A DNA stretch of 64,000 nucleotides from CAWEQW01 sp963811365. GTDB taxonomy: Bacteria > Actinomycetota > Actinomycetes > Propionibacteriales > Nocardioidaceae. The position numbers and the translations under genes were made by a program. The stretch is taken from contig CAWEQW010000006.1 of NCBI GenBank assembly GCA_963811365.1, forward strand, positions 62,001 to 126,000. Reading direction: 5' to 3'. Each line of letters begins with the position of its first letter. Position 1 is the first letter of the stretch. Positions 52,022 through 60,074 of the stretch are shown here, piece after piece. Below the pieces are notes generated by a model, which saw only the letters and a list, made by a program, of their open reading frames with translations, did not search any database and had not been told where the DNA came from.

Positions 52022-53233
52022 TCAGTCCGCCGGGCGTGAGGCCGCGGACGCGGCGGCGCGCAGCCGGGCCGCCTCCTCGGTGATGTCGATGGCCGCCGGG
52101 CACCAGGTCACGCAGCGCCCGCAGCCGACGCAGCCGGACGTCCCGAACTGGTCGACCCAGGACGCCAGCTTGTGGGTCATCCACTGGCGGTAGCGCGACC
52201 GCGTCGACGCGCGGACCGTGCCGCCGTGGATGTAGGAGAACTCCGTGGTGAAGCACGAGTCCCAGACCCGCTCGCGGTCCGCGGCCGTGCCGGAGAGGTC
52301 GGTGACGTCCTGCACCGTCGTGCAGAAGCAGGTGGGGCAGACGGCGGTGCAGCTGGTGCAGGCCAGGCACCGGGTCGCCACGTCGTCCCACACCGGGCTG
52401 TCCGCGCTCGCGTACAGCAGCTCCTTGAGTCCCACCGTCTCCAGGCGCCGGCCCATCCGCCCTGCCGCGGACTCGGCCACCCGGTCCGCCGCCCGCACGT
52501 CCTCGCTCCCGGCGGGGGTCGCGGGCAGCGCGGCGAGCAGCTCCGCGCCGCGGGGGGTGCCGACGTCGACGAGGAACCGGTGTCCGCGCTCGTCGAGGAG
52601 CTCGGTGAGCGCGAGGTCGAACGCGGCGCCGTGTCCGGCGCGGGGTCGCGGACCGGTGCCCATCGAGGAGCAGAAGCAGGTGCCACCGGGGTCGCTGCAG
52701 GTCACTGCGACCAGGAAGGAGCTGTCGCGACGTGCGGTGTAGTGCCCGTCGACGTATGCCCGGCTGCTGAGCACGGTGTCCTGGATGCCGATCGCGTGCA
52801 GGTCGCAGGCCCGCACCCCGACGAGCGCGTACGGCGGGCCACCGGCCGGCGCTGCCCCGGGGGCGGGGGGCTCGTCGGGCTCGGCGTGCACGTCGAAGGA
52901 GCCGTCGTCGCGCCGACCCCGCCACAGCAGCGCCTCGGCCGGGAAGAACACCGGCTTCGCCGACTGCGCTCCGGCCGCGAAGCCGAACAGCGCCTCGTCG
53001 TCCCGGCGCCGCAGCCGGTAGCGCCCGGCGTCCTGCTCGTCGCCCCAGCCGCGCGGCAGGTCGTCGACCGCCGCCACCGCAGCCAGCGTGATCGCCCCGT
53101 CTCGGACCCGCGGCCCGAGAACGGTGTAGCCGCGCTCCGCGAGCACGTCGAGCAGCCGCTGGAACCCGGCGAGGTCCAGCGTGCCCGCGGCGGCAGCGGG
53201 CCCCCTCGAGCGTTCCGGTGTCTCGCCGCGCAT
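52022..53233 (-). CDS. hydB: 4Fe-4S subunit HydB of the hydrogenase
   Basis: A 403-residue subunit of the sulfhydrogenase beta type. An N-terminal domain (PVFFPAEALLWRG, LVGVRACDLHAIGIQDTVL, CSDPGGTCFC) is followed by two 4Fe-4S motifs, CLACTSCTAVCPTCFC and CVGCGRCVTWCPAAID. It relays electrons between small subunit and reductase. It is the first gene of the operon; ATG 53233 is supported by AAGGAGG. Gene order hydB-(cNMP)-hydG-hydD-hydA equals that of Pyrococcus hydBGDA with one gene inserted. No hyp maturation genes are in the window. Confidence 0.9.
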   Translation of the reverse strand: MRGETPERSRGPAAAAGTLDLAGFQRLLDVLAERGYTVLGPRVRDGAITLAAVAAVDDLPRGWGDEQDAGRYRLRRRDDEALFGFAAGAQSAKPVFFPAEALLWRGRRDDGSFDVHAEPDEPPAPGAAPAGGPPYALVGVRACDLHAIGIQDTVLSSRAYVDGHYTARRDSSFLVAVTCSDPGGTCFCSSMGTGPRPRAGHGAAFDLALTELLDERGHRFLVDVGTPRGAELLAALPATPAGSEDVRAADRVAESAAGRMGRRLETVGLKELLYASADSPVWDDVATRCLACTSCTAVCPTCFCTTVQDVTDLSGTAADRERVWDSCFTTEFSYIHGGTVRASTRSRYRQWMTHKLASWVDQFGTSGCVGCGRCVTWCPAAIDITEEAARLRAAASAASRPAD

Positions 53234-53450
53234 CCCGCCGCCTCCTTCTCCCAGGATGGAGCCGGACGGCCGCGGCGGGATGGGCCGAAGGTCACCAGGG
53301 AGGAAGGCCGAGGTCAGGGCCGCGGCCCGTACCCCCACGGGGTGACCGCTTCTCCGAGCGCAATCCGGGTGGCCGACACAACCCGGACGTTCTTCCGCGG
53401 CCGAGAACGATTCGGCGGGGGCTGGTCCCCTAGGGTCATTGCGCTTTCGA

Positions 53451-54443
53451 GTGACCGAGTATCGGGCCGGTCACGTCACCGAGCGGACGCCTCCCTTGCG
53501 CAGAATCGCCGGCCTCGGGGCCACCCTCCTGACCTTTTCCGCCCTCGCCTTCACCGGCCTGACCGCCGCCGCCACGGGCGGAGCGCGGCCCGGGGACACC
53601 GCCGCGGCCGGGTGCCCGGCCGCCCCCGCGCTGCCGAGGACCTCCACGAGGTTCGGGGTCAGCCTCACCGCGAGGAGCGGCTTCTCGCTGGCCCAGTCGC
53701 TGGCCAAGCAGGAGCAGAGCTTCGGCCACCTGAAGATCGCCCGGATGTTCGACCCGAGCGTGCCGCCCGCGAACGCCTGGGACCGGCGAGCGTCCATGTT
53801 CACGACGCGCTCGGTCGTCACGTCGTTCCGGATGCCGCCGCGCGACGTGCTGGCCGGCAGGTACGACAGCGCGATGCGGGCGTTCTTCTCGCATGCGCCC
53901 ACCGGTGCGCCGATCTTCTGGACCTACTGGCACGAGCCCGAGCGCGGCATCCTGGACGGCAAGTTCACGATGGCCCAGTTCAAGAGCGCCTGGCGCAGGC
54001 TGGCCGGCATCGCCGCGTCGACGTGCCACAGCAACCTGTACCCGACGCTCGTGCTCACCGGGTGGACCACGCAGGCCGCCTCCAAGCGGAGCTGGTGGGA
54101 CTACTACCCGGGCGCCGACGTCGTCTCCGTCGTGGCCTTCGACCCCTACAACAACGCGTTCGGCAAGGCCACCAGCTACCCGGACCCCGCCACCCTGTTC
54201 GCGAGCGTCGCCAAGGCCGGCAAGGCCTCGGGCAAGCCGTGGGGAGTCGCCGAGACCGGCAGCAACATCATCCCCGGGGACAGCACGGGCGCCGGGCGCG
54301 CGGCGTGGCTGAGGAAGGTCGGCAGCTTCTTCAGCTCGCAGGGCGCGGCGTTCGTCACCTACTTCCAGTCGAGGAACGACGGCGACTTCGAGCTGCGGGA
54401 CGCGCCCTCCGTCTCCGCCTGGCGCAGCTGGGCCCAGTTCTGA
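53451..54443 (+). CDS. Secreted GH26-like glycoside hydrolase
   Basis: A ~330-residue exported protein. A hydrophobic leader (LRRIAGLGATLLTFSALAFTGLTAAATGG) precedes a TIM-barrel catalytic domain: FGVSLTAR, FWTYWHEPERGILDG with the acid/base Glu, YPGADVVSVVAFDPYN, and GVAETGSNIIPGDS with the likely nucleophile Glu. This pattern fits GH26/mannanase-like enzymes. GTG 53451 is used here; a TTG 12 nt upstream is an alternative. It is divergent from the hydrogenase operon with a 217-bp gap. Confidence 0.75.
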   Translation: MTEYRAGHVTERTPPLRRIAGLGATLLTFSALAFTGLTAAATGGARPGDTAAAGCPAAPALPRTSTRFGVSLTARSGFSLAQSLAKQEQSFGHLKIARMFDPSVPPANAWDRRASMFTTRSVVTSFRMPPRDVLAGRYDSAMRAFFSHAPTGAPIFWTYWHEPERGILDGKFTMAQFKSAWRRLAGIAASTCHSNLYPTLVLTGWTTQAASKRSWWDYYPGADVVSVVAFDPYNNAFGKATSYPDPATLFASVAKAGKASGKPWGVAETGSNIIPGDSTGAGRAAWLRKVGSFFSSQGAAFVTYFQSRNDGDFELRDAPSVSAWRSWAQF

Positions 54444-54446
54444 GGC

Positions 54447-57206
54447 TCACCCGGTCAGCACCGTGGGGCTGCGCCGACGGGCCCAGCGCCAGAGCTCGTC
54501 GACGCCCCAGACCACCACCGGCAGGGGCAGCAGCAGGAGCGCCTGCCACCAGGTGGGCGGGGCGGTGCCGAACAGCCGCTGGAGCGGGCCGACCAGTACG
54601 ACGACGGCCGCGAAGACGACCTCGAAGAGGATGCCCCACAGCAGCAGCGGGTTGGTGGTGAGGCCGACCTCGCGCAGCGACGCGTGCTGGGTTCGTGCCG
54701 CCATCGCGGTGCCGATCTGGCACGCCACGATGCCGAGGAAGGTCATCGTGGTCGCCTGGTGCCATACCTGGTGCAGCGGGCCGGCCGAGACGTCGTCGCC
54801 GAGCCGCCAGCCACCCGTGAGCAGCGTGATGAGGAAGAGCGCCACCACCAGGACCGTGGACGTGCCGCCCAGCAGGCCCCACGCCCTGCCGAGCATCGGC
54901 GCGTCGATGACGTTCTGTGAGCGGCGCCGAGGCGGGCGGTCCATCAGGCCCGGCTCGGGGGGCTCCCGGCCGAGGGCGAGGGCCGGCAGCGTCTCGGTGC
55001 CGAGGTCGATGGCGAGGATCTGCATGACGGTCAGCGGCAGCGGGATCCGGCCGCCCGACAGGGCGTACAGCAGGAACGGGACGACCTCGGGCGTGGCGTG
55101 GGCGAAGATGTAGACGATGAACTTGCGGACGTTGTCGTAGACCTGCCGGCCGGCCCCGACCGCGGAGACGATGGTCGCGAAGTTGTCGTCGGTCAACACC
55201 ATCGTGGCGGACTCGCGGGCCACGTCCGTGCCGGACCGTCCCATGGCCACGCCGATGTCGGCGCGCCGCAGCGCCGGGGCGTCGTTGACGCCGTCCCCGG
55301 TCATCGCCACGACGTGCCCCTGGTCCCGCAGCGCGTCGGCGATCCGCAGCTTCGCCTCCGGTGAGCTGCGGGCGAAGATCAGCTCGTCGTTGCGGGCGAG
55401 CAGGACGTCGAGCTGGGCCTCGGTCAGGCGGTCGAGCTCGGCGCCGGTGACGACCGGCGTCGTCGGCCCTCCGATGCCGACCCGCTCGGCGATGCCCTTG
55501 GCGGTGAGGCCGTGGTCGCCGGTGACCACCACGAGCCGGATGCCGGCGCTGTGGCAGCGGTCCACGGCCGGCCGCACCTCGCTGCGTGGCGGGTCGACCA
55601 TCGCCACGAGCCCCAGCAGCGTCAGGTCCTGCTCGCACTCCTCCCGGCCGAGTGCCGCCGCCGCGTCGCCGTACCGCTCGGGCAGCCTGCGCTCCGCGAC
55701 GGCCAGCAGCCGCAGCCCCTGCTGAGCCCACGCGTCCACGGTCCCGGCGAGCTCGGCACGTCGCTCCCCGTCGAGCGGGACGTCGACGCCGTCGTCGACC
55801 GCGAGCCGGCTGCACCGCGGCAGCACCTCCTCCGGGGCGCCCTTGGTGCAGAGCCGGGCGCCTCCGGGCTCGGCGTCCACGGTCGACATCCGGCGCAGGA
55901 CCGGGTCGAAGTGGAACTGCGCGACGCGGTGCGGGTGCCCCGGGACCACCGGAAGGCCGAGCCGGTCGGCGAGCCGCAGCAGCGCCACCTCGGTGGGGTC
56001 GCCGGTCTCGGCGTCGGGAACGGCGGGGTCCCATGTCGCGGTGGTGCAGGCCGCCCCCGCGTCGGCGAGCCGGGACTCGGTCGGGCTCGCCGGGTGGTCC
56101 GCGGCCGCGTCGGGGTCGACCTCTCGGGGTCCGGACGAGGTCCACATCCGGACGACCCGCATCCGGTTGATGGTCAGGGTGCCGGTCTTGTCGGTGCAGA
56201 TCACGCTGGTGGAGCCGAGCGTCTCGACCGCGGAGATCCGCTTCACCAGCGCACCCTCGCGGGCCAGCAGCCGGACCCCGACCGCCAGGGCGAGCGTGAT
56301 CGTCGGCAGCAGCCCCTCCGGGACGTTCGCGACCAGCAGGCCGATCGCGAAGTTCACCGTGTCGCCGAGGGAGAGCCCGGCGAAGAGCGTGCCGAGCGGG
56401 ATGAAGGCCAGCCCCATGCCGACGGCCACGACGGCGATCAGCCGGGCGACGTGCTTGACCTGCCTCTCCAGCGGGCTCTCGTCCACCCGGACCCGCTGGG
56501 ACAGGGCGGCGATCCGGCCCAGCTCGGTGTGCATGCCGGTGGCGAAGACGAGCGCGTGCGCCTCGCCCTGCGTGCAGCCGGTCCCGCTGAAGAGCAGGTC
56601 GGAGGCCTCGAGGAGCGGTCCGTGCCGGCGGTGCGAGCTCGGCGTGCGCATCACGGGCAGGGACTCCCCGGTGAGCATCGAGATGTCCATCTCGACCGAG
56701 CCGGACAGGATCCGGGCGTCGGCCGAGACCCGGTCGCCCTCGCCGACCACGATGACGTCACCGGGGACCAGGTCGCGCGCGTCGACCAGCCGGGTGACGC
56801 CGTCGCGGACCACCCGCGCCTGCGGCGGGAGGTACGCCGAGAGCGCCTCGACCGCCTTCTCCGCATGGCGTTCCTGGAGGAAGGCGAACCCGGCGTTCAG
56901 CACGATGACGAGCACGATCGCCACGGCCAGCGGCGGCGTACCGTCGACCTCGGCGAGCACAGCCGCCACCCACAGGAGCAGCGCCAGCGGATGGATCAGC
57001 TGCTCCAGGAGCTGGCGCGGCCAGGTGCGGCCGGTGCGCCGGACCAGCTCGTTCGACCCGAACCGCTCGAGTCGCCGTGCCGCCTCCCGGTCGGACAGGC
57101 CCGTGCGGCGGCTGCGCAGGTCGCGGAGCAGGCGCTGCAGCGACTCCTCGGGGTCGACCAGGGCCCCGGGAGGTGCCGGCGACGAGGACCTCTCCATCCC
57201 GCTCAT
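54447..57206 (-). CDS. P-type cation-transporting ATPase
   Basis: A 919-residue P-type ATPase. The actuator TGES motif (SMLTGESLPV), helix-4 VANVPEGLLPTITLALAVG, phosphorylation site CTDKTGTLT, nucleotide-binding KGAPEEVL and hinge TGDGVNDAPALRRADIGVAMG are all intact, with ~10 helices. PEGLL instead of a CPx motif indicates a type II (Ca2+/Na+-like) pump rather than heavy-metal. An ATG nine nt downstream is an alternative start. The ion is not determinable. Confidence 0.92.
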   Translation of the reverse strand: MSGMERSSSPAPPGALVDPEESLQRLLRDLRSRRTGLSDREAARRLERFGSNELVRRTGRTWPRQLLEQLIHPLALLLWVAAVLAEVDGTPPLAVAIVLVIVLNAGFAFLQERHAEKAVEALSAYLPPQARVVRDGVTRLVDARDLVPGDVIVVGEGDRVSADARILSGSVEMDISMLTGESLPVMRTPSSHRRHGPLLEASDLLFSGTGCTQGEAHALVFATGMHTELGRIAALSQRVRVDESPLERQVKHVARLIAVVAVGMGLAFIPLGTLFAGLSLGDTVNFAIGLLVANVPEGLLPTITLALAVGVRLLAREGALVKRISAVETLGSTSVICTDKTGTLTINRMRVVRMWTSSGPREVDPDAAADHPASPTESRLADAGAACTTATWDPAVPDAETGDPTEVALLRLADRLGLPVVPGHPHRVAQFHFDPVLRRMSTVDAEPGGARLCTKGAPEEVLPRCSRLAVDDGVDVPLDGERRAELAGTVDAWAQQGLRLLAVAERRLPERYGDAAAALGREECEQDLTLLGLVAMVDPPRSEVRPAVDRCHSAGIRLVVVTGDHGLTAKGIAERVGIGGPTTPVVTGAELDRLTEAQLDVLLARNDELIFARSSPEAKLRIADALRDQGHVVAMTGDGVNDAPALRRADIGVAMGRSGTDVARESATMVLTDDNFATIVSAVGAGRQVYDNVRKFIVYIFAHATPEVVPFLLYALSGGRIPLPLTVMQILAIDLGTETLPALALGREPPEPGLMDRPPRRRSQNVIDAPMLGRAWGLLGGTSTVLVVALFLITLLTGGWRLGDDVSAGPLHQVWHQATTMTFLGIVACQIGTAMAARTQHASLREVGLTTNPLLLWGILFEVVFAAVVVLVGPLQRLFGTAPPTWWQALLLLPLPVVVWGVDELWRWARRRSPTVLTG

Positions 57207-57295
57207 CCCAGCCGGTGAACCCCTTCGGGGACAGAGGCCAAGGTCCTCGGCCGTTCTGCTGCGGGCCGGCGGACCTATTTCCTACGCTCGGAACC

Positions 57296-58006
57296 GTGGA
57301 AAACCACGGCACCACGACCTTGGGGCCGACGCCCGCGACCACCCCGGCGCCGCGCCGGATGTCGAGTGCCCGGGCCAGGATCCTCGAGGTGCTGCGCGCC
57401 CAGCCGGGGCCCACGAGCCTCGTCGCGCTGGTCGCCGCCACGGGACTGCACGGCAACACCGTCCGCGAGCACCTCGACGGCCTGATCGACCTCGGGCTCG
57501 CGCAGCGGCACCGCGCTCCGGCCGTCGGGCGCGGGCGCCCCGCCTGGCTCTACGAGGCGACCACCCGAGACGCGCCGTCCGGCCGCCCGGAGTACGTCGG
57601 CCTGGCCACCGCGCTGGCCTCGCACATCCACCGGGAGAGCAGCGCGCCTCGGCAGGACGCCCTCGCCGCGGGCGCGGAGTGGGGCCGCGGCATCGCGCGC
57701 GCCGGCGGGCCCCCCGCACGGCGCACCGCCGCGGCCGCCCGGCGCACGCTGGTCGACCTGCTCGACGACATGGGCTTCGGGCCGCAGGCGAGCACGGACA
57801 ACACCGTGGTCCGGCTGACGCGCTGCCCGCTGCTGGAGGTCGCGCACCGCTACCCCGACGTGGTCTGCGGCGTCCACCTCGGCATCGTGCGCGGCGCGAT
57901 GGCGGAGTACGGCGCCGACGGGACCGGCAGCGAGCTCGAGCCGTTCGCCGAGCCGGGCGCGTGCATCCTGCGGCTCAAGGGAGGTCGGCGCGGCTCCCGC
58001 GAGTGA
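57296..58006 (+). CDS. Helix-turn-helix regulator with conserved Cys region (SufR/ArsR-like)
   Basis: A 236-residue regulator. The N-terminal winged helix (residues ~20-85: ARARILEVLRAQPGPTSLVALVAATGLHGNTVREHLDGLIDLGLAQR then GRGRPAWLYEAT) resembles DeoR/ArsR-type repressors. The C-terminal half has three Cys (RCPLLEVAHRYPDVVCGVHL and GACILRLK) at spacings reminiscent of Fe-S- or redox-sensing regulators such as SufR. TACGCT just upstream of GTG 57296 suggests a nearly leaderless mRNA. It is adjacent to the cytochrome b module, its likely target. Confidence 0.8.
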   Translation: MENHGTTTLGPTPATTPAPRRMSSARARILEVLRAQPGPTSLVALVAATGLHGNTVREHLDGLIDLGLAQRHRAPAVGRGRPAWLYEATTRDAPSGRPEYVGLATALASHIHRESSAPRQDALAAGAEWGRGIARAGGPPARRTAAAARRTLVDLLDDMGFGPQASTDNTVVRLTRCPLLEVAHRYPDVVCGVHLGIVRGAMAEYGADGTGSELEPFAEPGACILRLKGGRRGSRE

Positions 58007-58021
58007 GCAGGAGCACGCCCG

Positions 58022-58043
58022 GTTGTCCCGGTTCGGGACCAAC
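58022..58043. promoter_or_regulatory. Inverted repeat upstream of the cytochrome b module
   Basis: GTTGTCCCG and CGGGACCAAC form a near-perfect inverted repeat with a GTT loop, 15 nt after the regulator stop and ~107 bp before the small membrane protein start. It could be a terminator of the regulator gene or the operator that the regulator recognises. Confidence 0.45.
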
Positions 58044-58149
58044 GCCCCTTGCAGCCGAGACCTCCGGCACTGCGCGACGGTCGCTGGTACACCCAACCAT
58101 CGGGTAAGGCAGGTGCCGACCGGACACCCGCGGCGATGCGAGGTGGACC

Positions 58150-58335
58150 ATGCAAGTCCTTCTGGAAACGGCCGGCAGCTACACCCCCGGGAGCTATCTG
58201 CACTGGGGTGTCGTCAACGTCAGCTGGACCAACATCGCGATCATCGCGTTGATGATCCTGGTGTTCTTCGCGGCGATCCTGATCCCGTTCCCGCACCACG
58301 ACGAGACCGGCCCGGACCAGGAGCCGCGGTCATGA
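58150..58335 (+). CDS. 61-residue single-pass membrane protein
   Basis: A small protein with one hydrophobic helix (TNIAIIALMILVFFAAILIPF) followed by a polar tail (HHDETGPDQEPRS). The ATG has GAGG upstream. It overlaps the cytochrome b start by 4 nt, so it is coupled to it and may be an accessory subunit of the same complex. No known family is recognised. Confidence 0.8.
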   Translation: MQVLLETAGSYTPGSYLHWGVVNVSWTNIAIIALMILVFFAAILIPFPHHDETGPDQEPRS

Positions 58336-58958
58336 CCACGTCGGCACCGGCCGCCGGCTCCCGCAGCTGGACCGCCGCGGTGCGCGGCCGGATCAGCCGG
58401 ATCGTGCCGGAGGGGCAGGCGCTCCCGGACCGCCAGCCCGCCTACGTCGCGTCGTGGATCTACGTCTTCGGCGTCCTCACGATCGCGTCGCTCATCGTCG
58501 TGATCGCGAGCGGCTTCGTCCTCTCCCTCGGTGGCGCCACCTGGTGGCACACCTCCGGCCTCGGCCACTTCACGAACTCCGTGCACCTGTGGAGCGTCGA
58601 GCTGTTCTTCGCCACGATGGTGATCCACCTCTGGGGCAAGTTCTGGATGGCGGCCTGGCGCGGGAAGCGCGCGCTGACCTGGGTCACCGGGGTGCTGGCC
58701 TTCATCACCTCGATCGGCACGGCGTTCACGGGCTACCTGAGCCAGTCGAACTTCGACTCGCAGTGGATCAGCGGCGAGGCCAAGGACGGCATCAACTCGA
58801 TCGGCGTGGGCGGCTTCTTCAACGTGCTGAACCCGGGCCAGATGCTCATGTGGCACATCGTGCTGCTCCCGCTGGCCATCGGGCTGATCGCCCTCCTGCA
58901 CGTCGTCATGGTTCGCCGACACGGCGTCGTGCCACCCCTCGACACCGAGACCAGGTGA
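58332..58958 (+). CDS. Cytochrome b N-terminal domain protein
   Basis: A 208-residue protein with four helices. Two His pairs for b-hemes are visible: in helix B (VHLWSVELFFATMVIHLW, H-x13-H) and helix D (WHIVLLPLAIGLIALLHVVM, H-x14-H), the b6-type spacing. This is the N-terminal domain of cytochrome b; the C-terminal quinol-site domain is absent here, and no Rieske or cytochrome c gene is nearby. It likely moves electrons between quinones and another protein encoded elsewhere. Confidence 0.88.
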   Translation: MTTSAPAAGSRSWTAAVRGRISRIVPEGQALPDRQPAYVASWIYVFGVLTIASLIVVIASGFVLSLGGATWWHTSGLGHFTNSVHLWSVELFFATMVIHLWGKFWMAAWRGKRALTWVTGVLAFITSIGTAFTGYLSQSNFDSQWISGEAKDGINSIGVGGFFNVLNPGQMLMWHIVLLPLAIGLIALLHVVMVRRHGVVPPLDTETR

Positions 58959-58962
58959 CGAC

Positions 58963-59925
58963 ATGGCCACCCTGACCGAGCGTCGCCACGCTCCCCGCCG
59001 CTCCCGGACGCCGGACTCCCACGACTTCCCCACCAGGCCGTACGACCTGGTCAAGGAGTTCGTCATCGCCCTGATCGCGATGGCCCTCCTGTCGACCGTG
59101 CTCGCTGCGATCTTCTCCTCGCCCGACGAGCCGTCCATCACGATGAGGTCGTGGGCCGCGGCCGCCCCCAACGACGTGGTCGCCACGGCCGCCGGTGAGC
59201 TGGCCGGCACGACCACGAGCGCGACGTACGGCGCGCCGTACAACGACAACAGCCCCGGTCAGAGCGTGCTGGGCCTCCCGCTGCAGCGGTGGGGCGGCGT
59301 CCGGATCCCGGTGAGCTCCGCGGACCTGGTGCTGCAGCCACTGAGCACCGTGCAGGGCCAGCCCCTCGTGACGCTGGCGCTCGGCCGCTGGCGCGCCGCC
59401 TCCCCCGCACAGCAGAAGGCCTGGGCGACGGCGTACGCCGACGCGCTGGCCAAGGCACCGGACGGCGACCCGGCCAAGGTGGCCTCCGGCGACTACGGGC
59501 CGGTGCCGGTCCTGGCAGCCGGCCTGCTGTCGGTGGCGAAGAGCGGTGGGCTCGAGGGCATGCTGGCGTCGAACGGCAACTTCTACGGCGGCGACCAGAC
59601 CCGCACGATGCTGCTGCTCGCCGACGGGGCGTACCTCGAGAACCGCGCGGTCGCGCAGAACCTGGGCGGCGACCAGTGGGGCATGATGAACGAGATCGGC
59701 AACTACCCAGGGCAGCCGTGGATGTGGCTCTACACGTTCTGGTACCAGGTGAAGCCCTTCTCGACCTCGGAGAACGCCGACGCGCAGGTGTGGCTGCTGA
59801 TGATGGCGCTCACCCTCGTCCTGATGTTCCTGCCCTTCATCCCCGGGCTGCGCTCCATCCCGCGGTGGATCCCGATCCACCGGCTGATCTGGCGCGACTG
59901 GTACCGCCGGCAGGAACGCGCCTGA
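58963..59925 (+). CDS. Membrane protein accompanying cytochrome b, unknown function
   Basis: A 320-residue protein with one N-terminal helix (EFVIALIAMALLSTVLAAIF, residues ~30-50), a ~215-residue soluble domain probably outside the membrane, and a C-terminal helix (WLLMMALTLVLMFLPFIPG). The soluble part has no Cys or heme motif. It starts 4 nt after the cytochrome b stop, so it is a third subunit candidate. It may replace the cytochrome b C-terminal domain. Family not recognised. Confidence 0.82.
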   Translation: MATLTERRHAPRRSRTPDSHDFPTRPYDLVKEFVIALIAMALLSTVLAAIFSSPDEPSITMRSWAAAAPNDVVATAAGELAGTTTSATYGAPYNDNSPGQSVLGLPLQRWGGVRIPVSSADLVLQPLSTVQGQPLVTLALGRWRAASPAQQKAWATAYADALAKAPDGDPAKVASGDYGPVPVLAAGLLSVAKSGGLEGMLASNGNFYGGDQTRTMLLLADGAYLENRAVAQNLGGDQWGMMNEIGNYPGQPWMWLYTFWYQVKPFSTSENADAQVWLLMMALTLVLMFLPFIPGLRSIPRWIPIHRLIWRDWYRRQERA

Positions 59926-59957
59926 CGCCCGGCGGCGCCCGACGCCCGGCGGCACCC
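59924..59957. repeat. Tandem 17-nt repeat after the cytochrome b module
   Basis: GACGCCCGGCGGCGCCC is followed at once by GACGCCCGGCGGCACCC, one substitution apart. The first copy begins within the stop codon of the membrane protein. Its GC-rich sequence can fold (GCCGCCGGGC-type), so it may help terminate transcription. Confidence 0.5.
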
Positions 59958-60074
59958 GAAGCCAGACTTCAGGTGGACTCCGTCGTGCGCCGGACCCTGG
60001 ACCTCCGGAAGTCTCGTGGCAGGCGTCGGCGGACCGCAACGGTCGCTTTCGGGGTGGCCCGTGACGGTGGCGCT

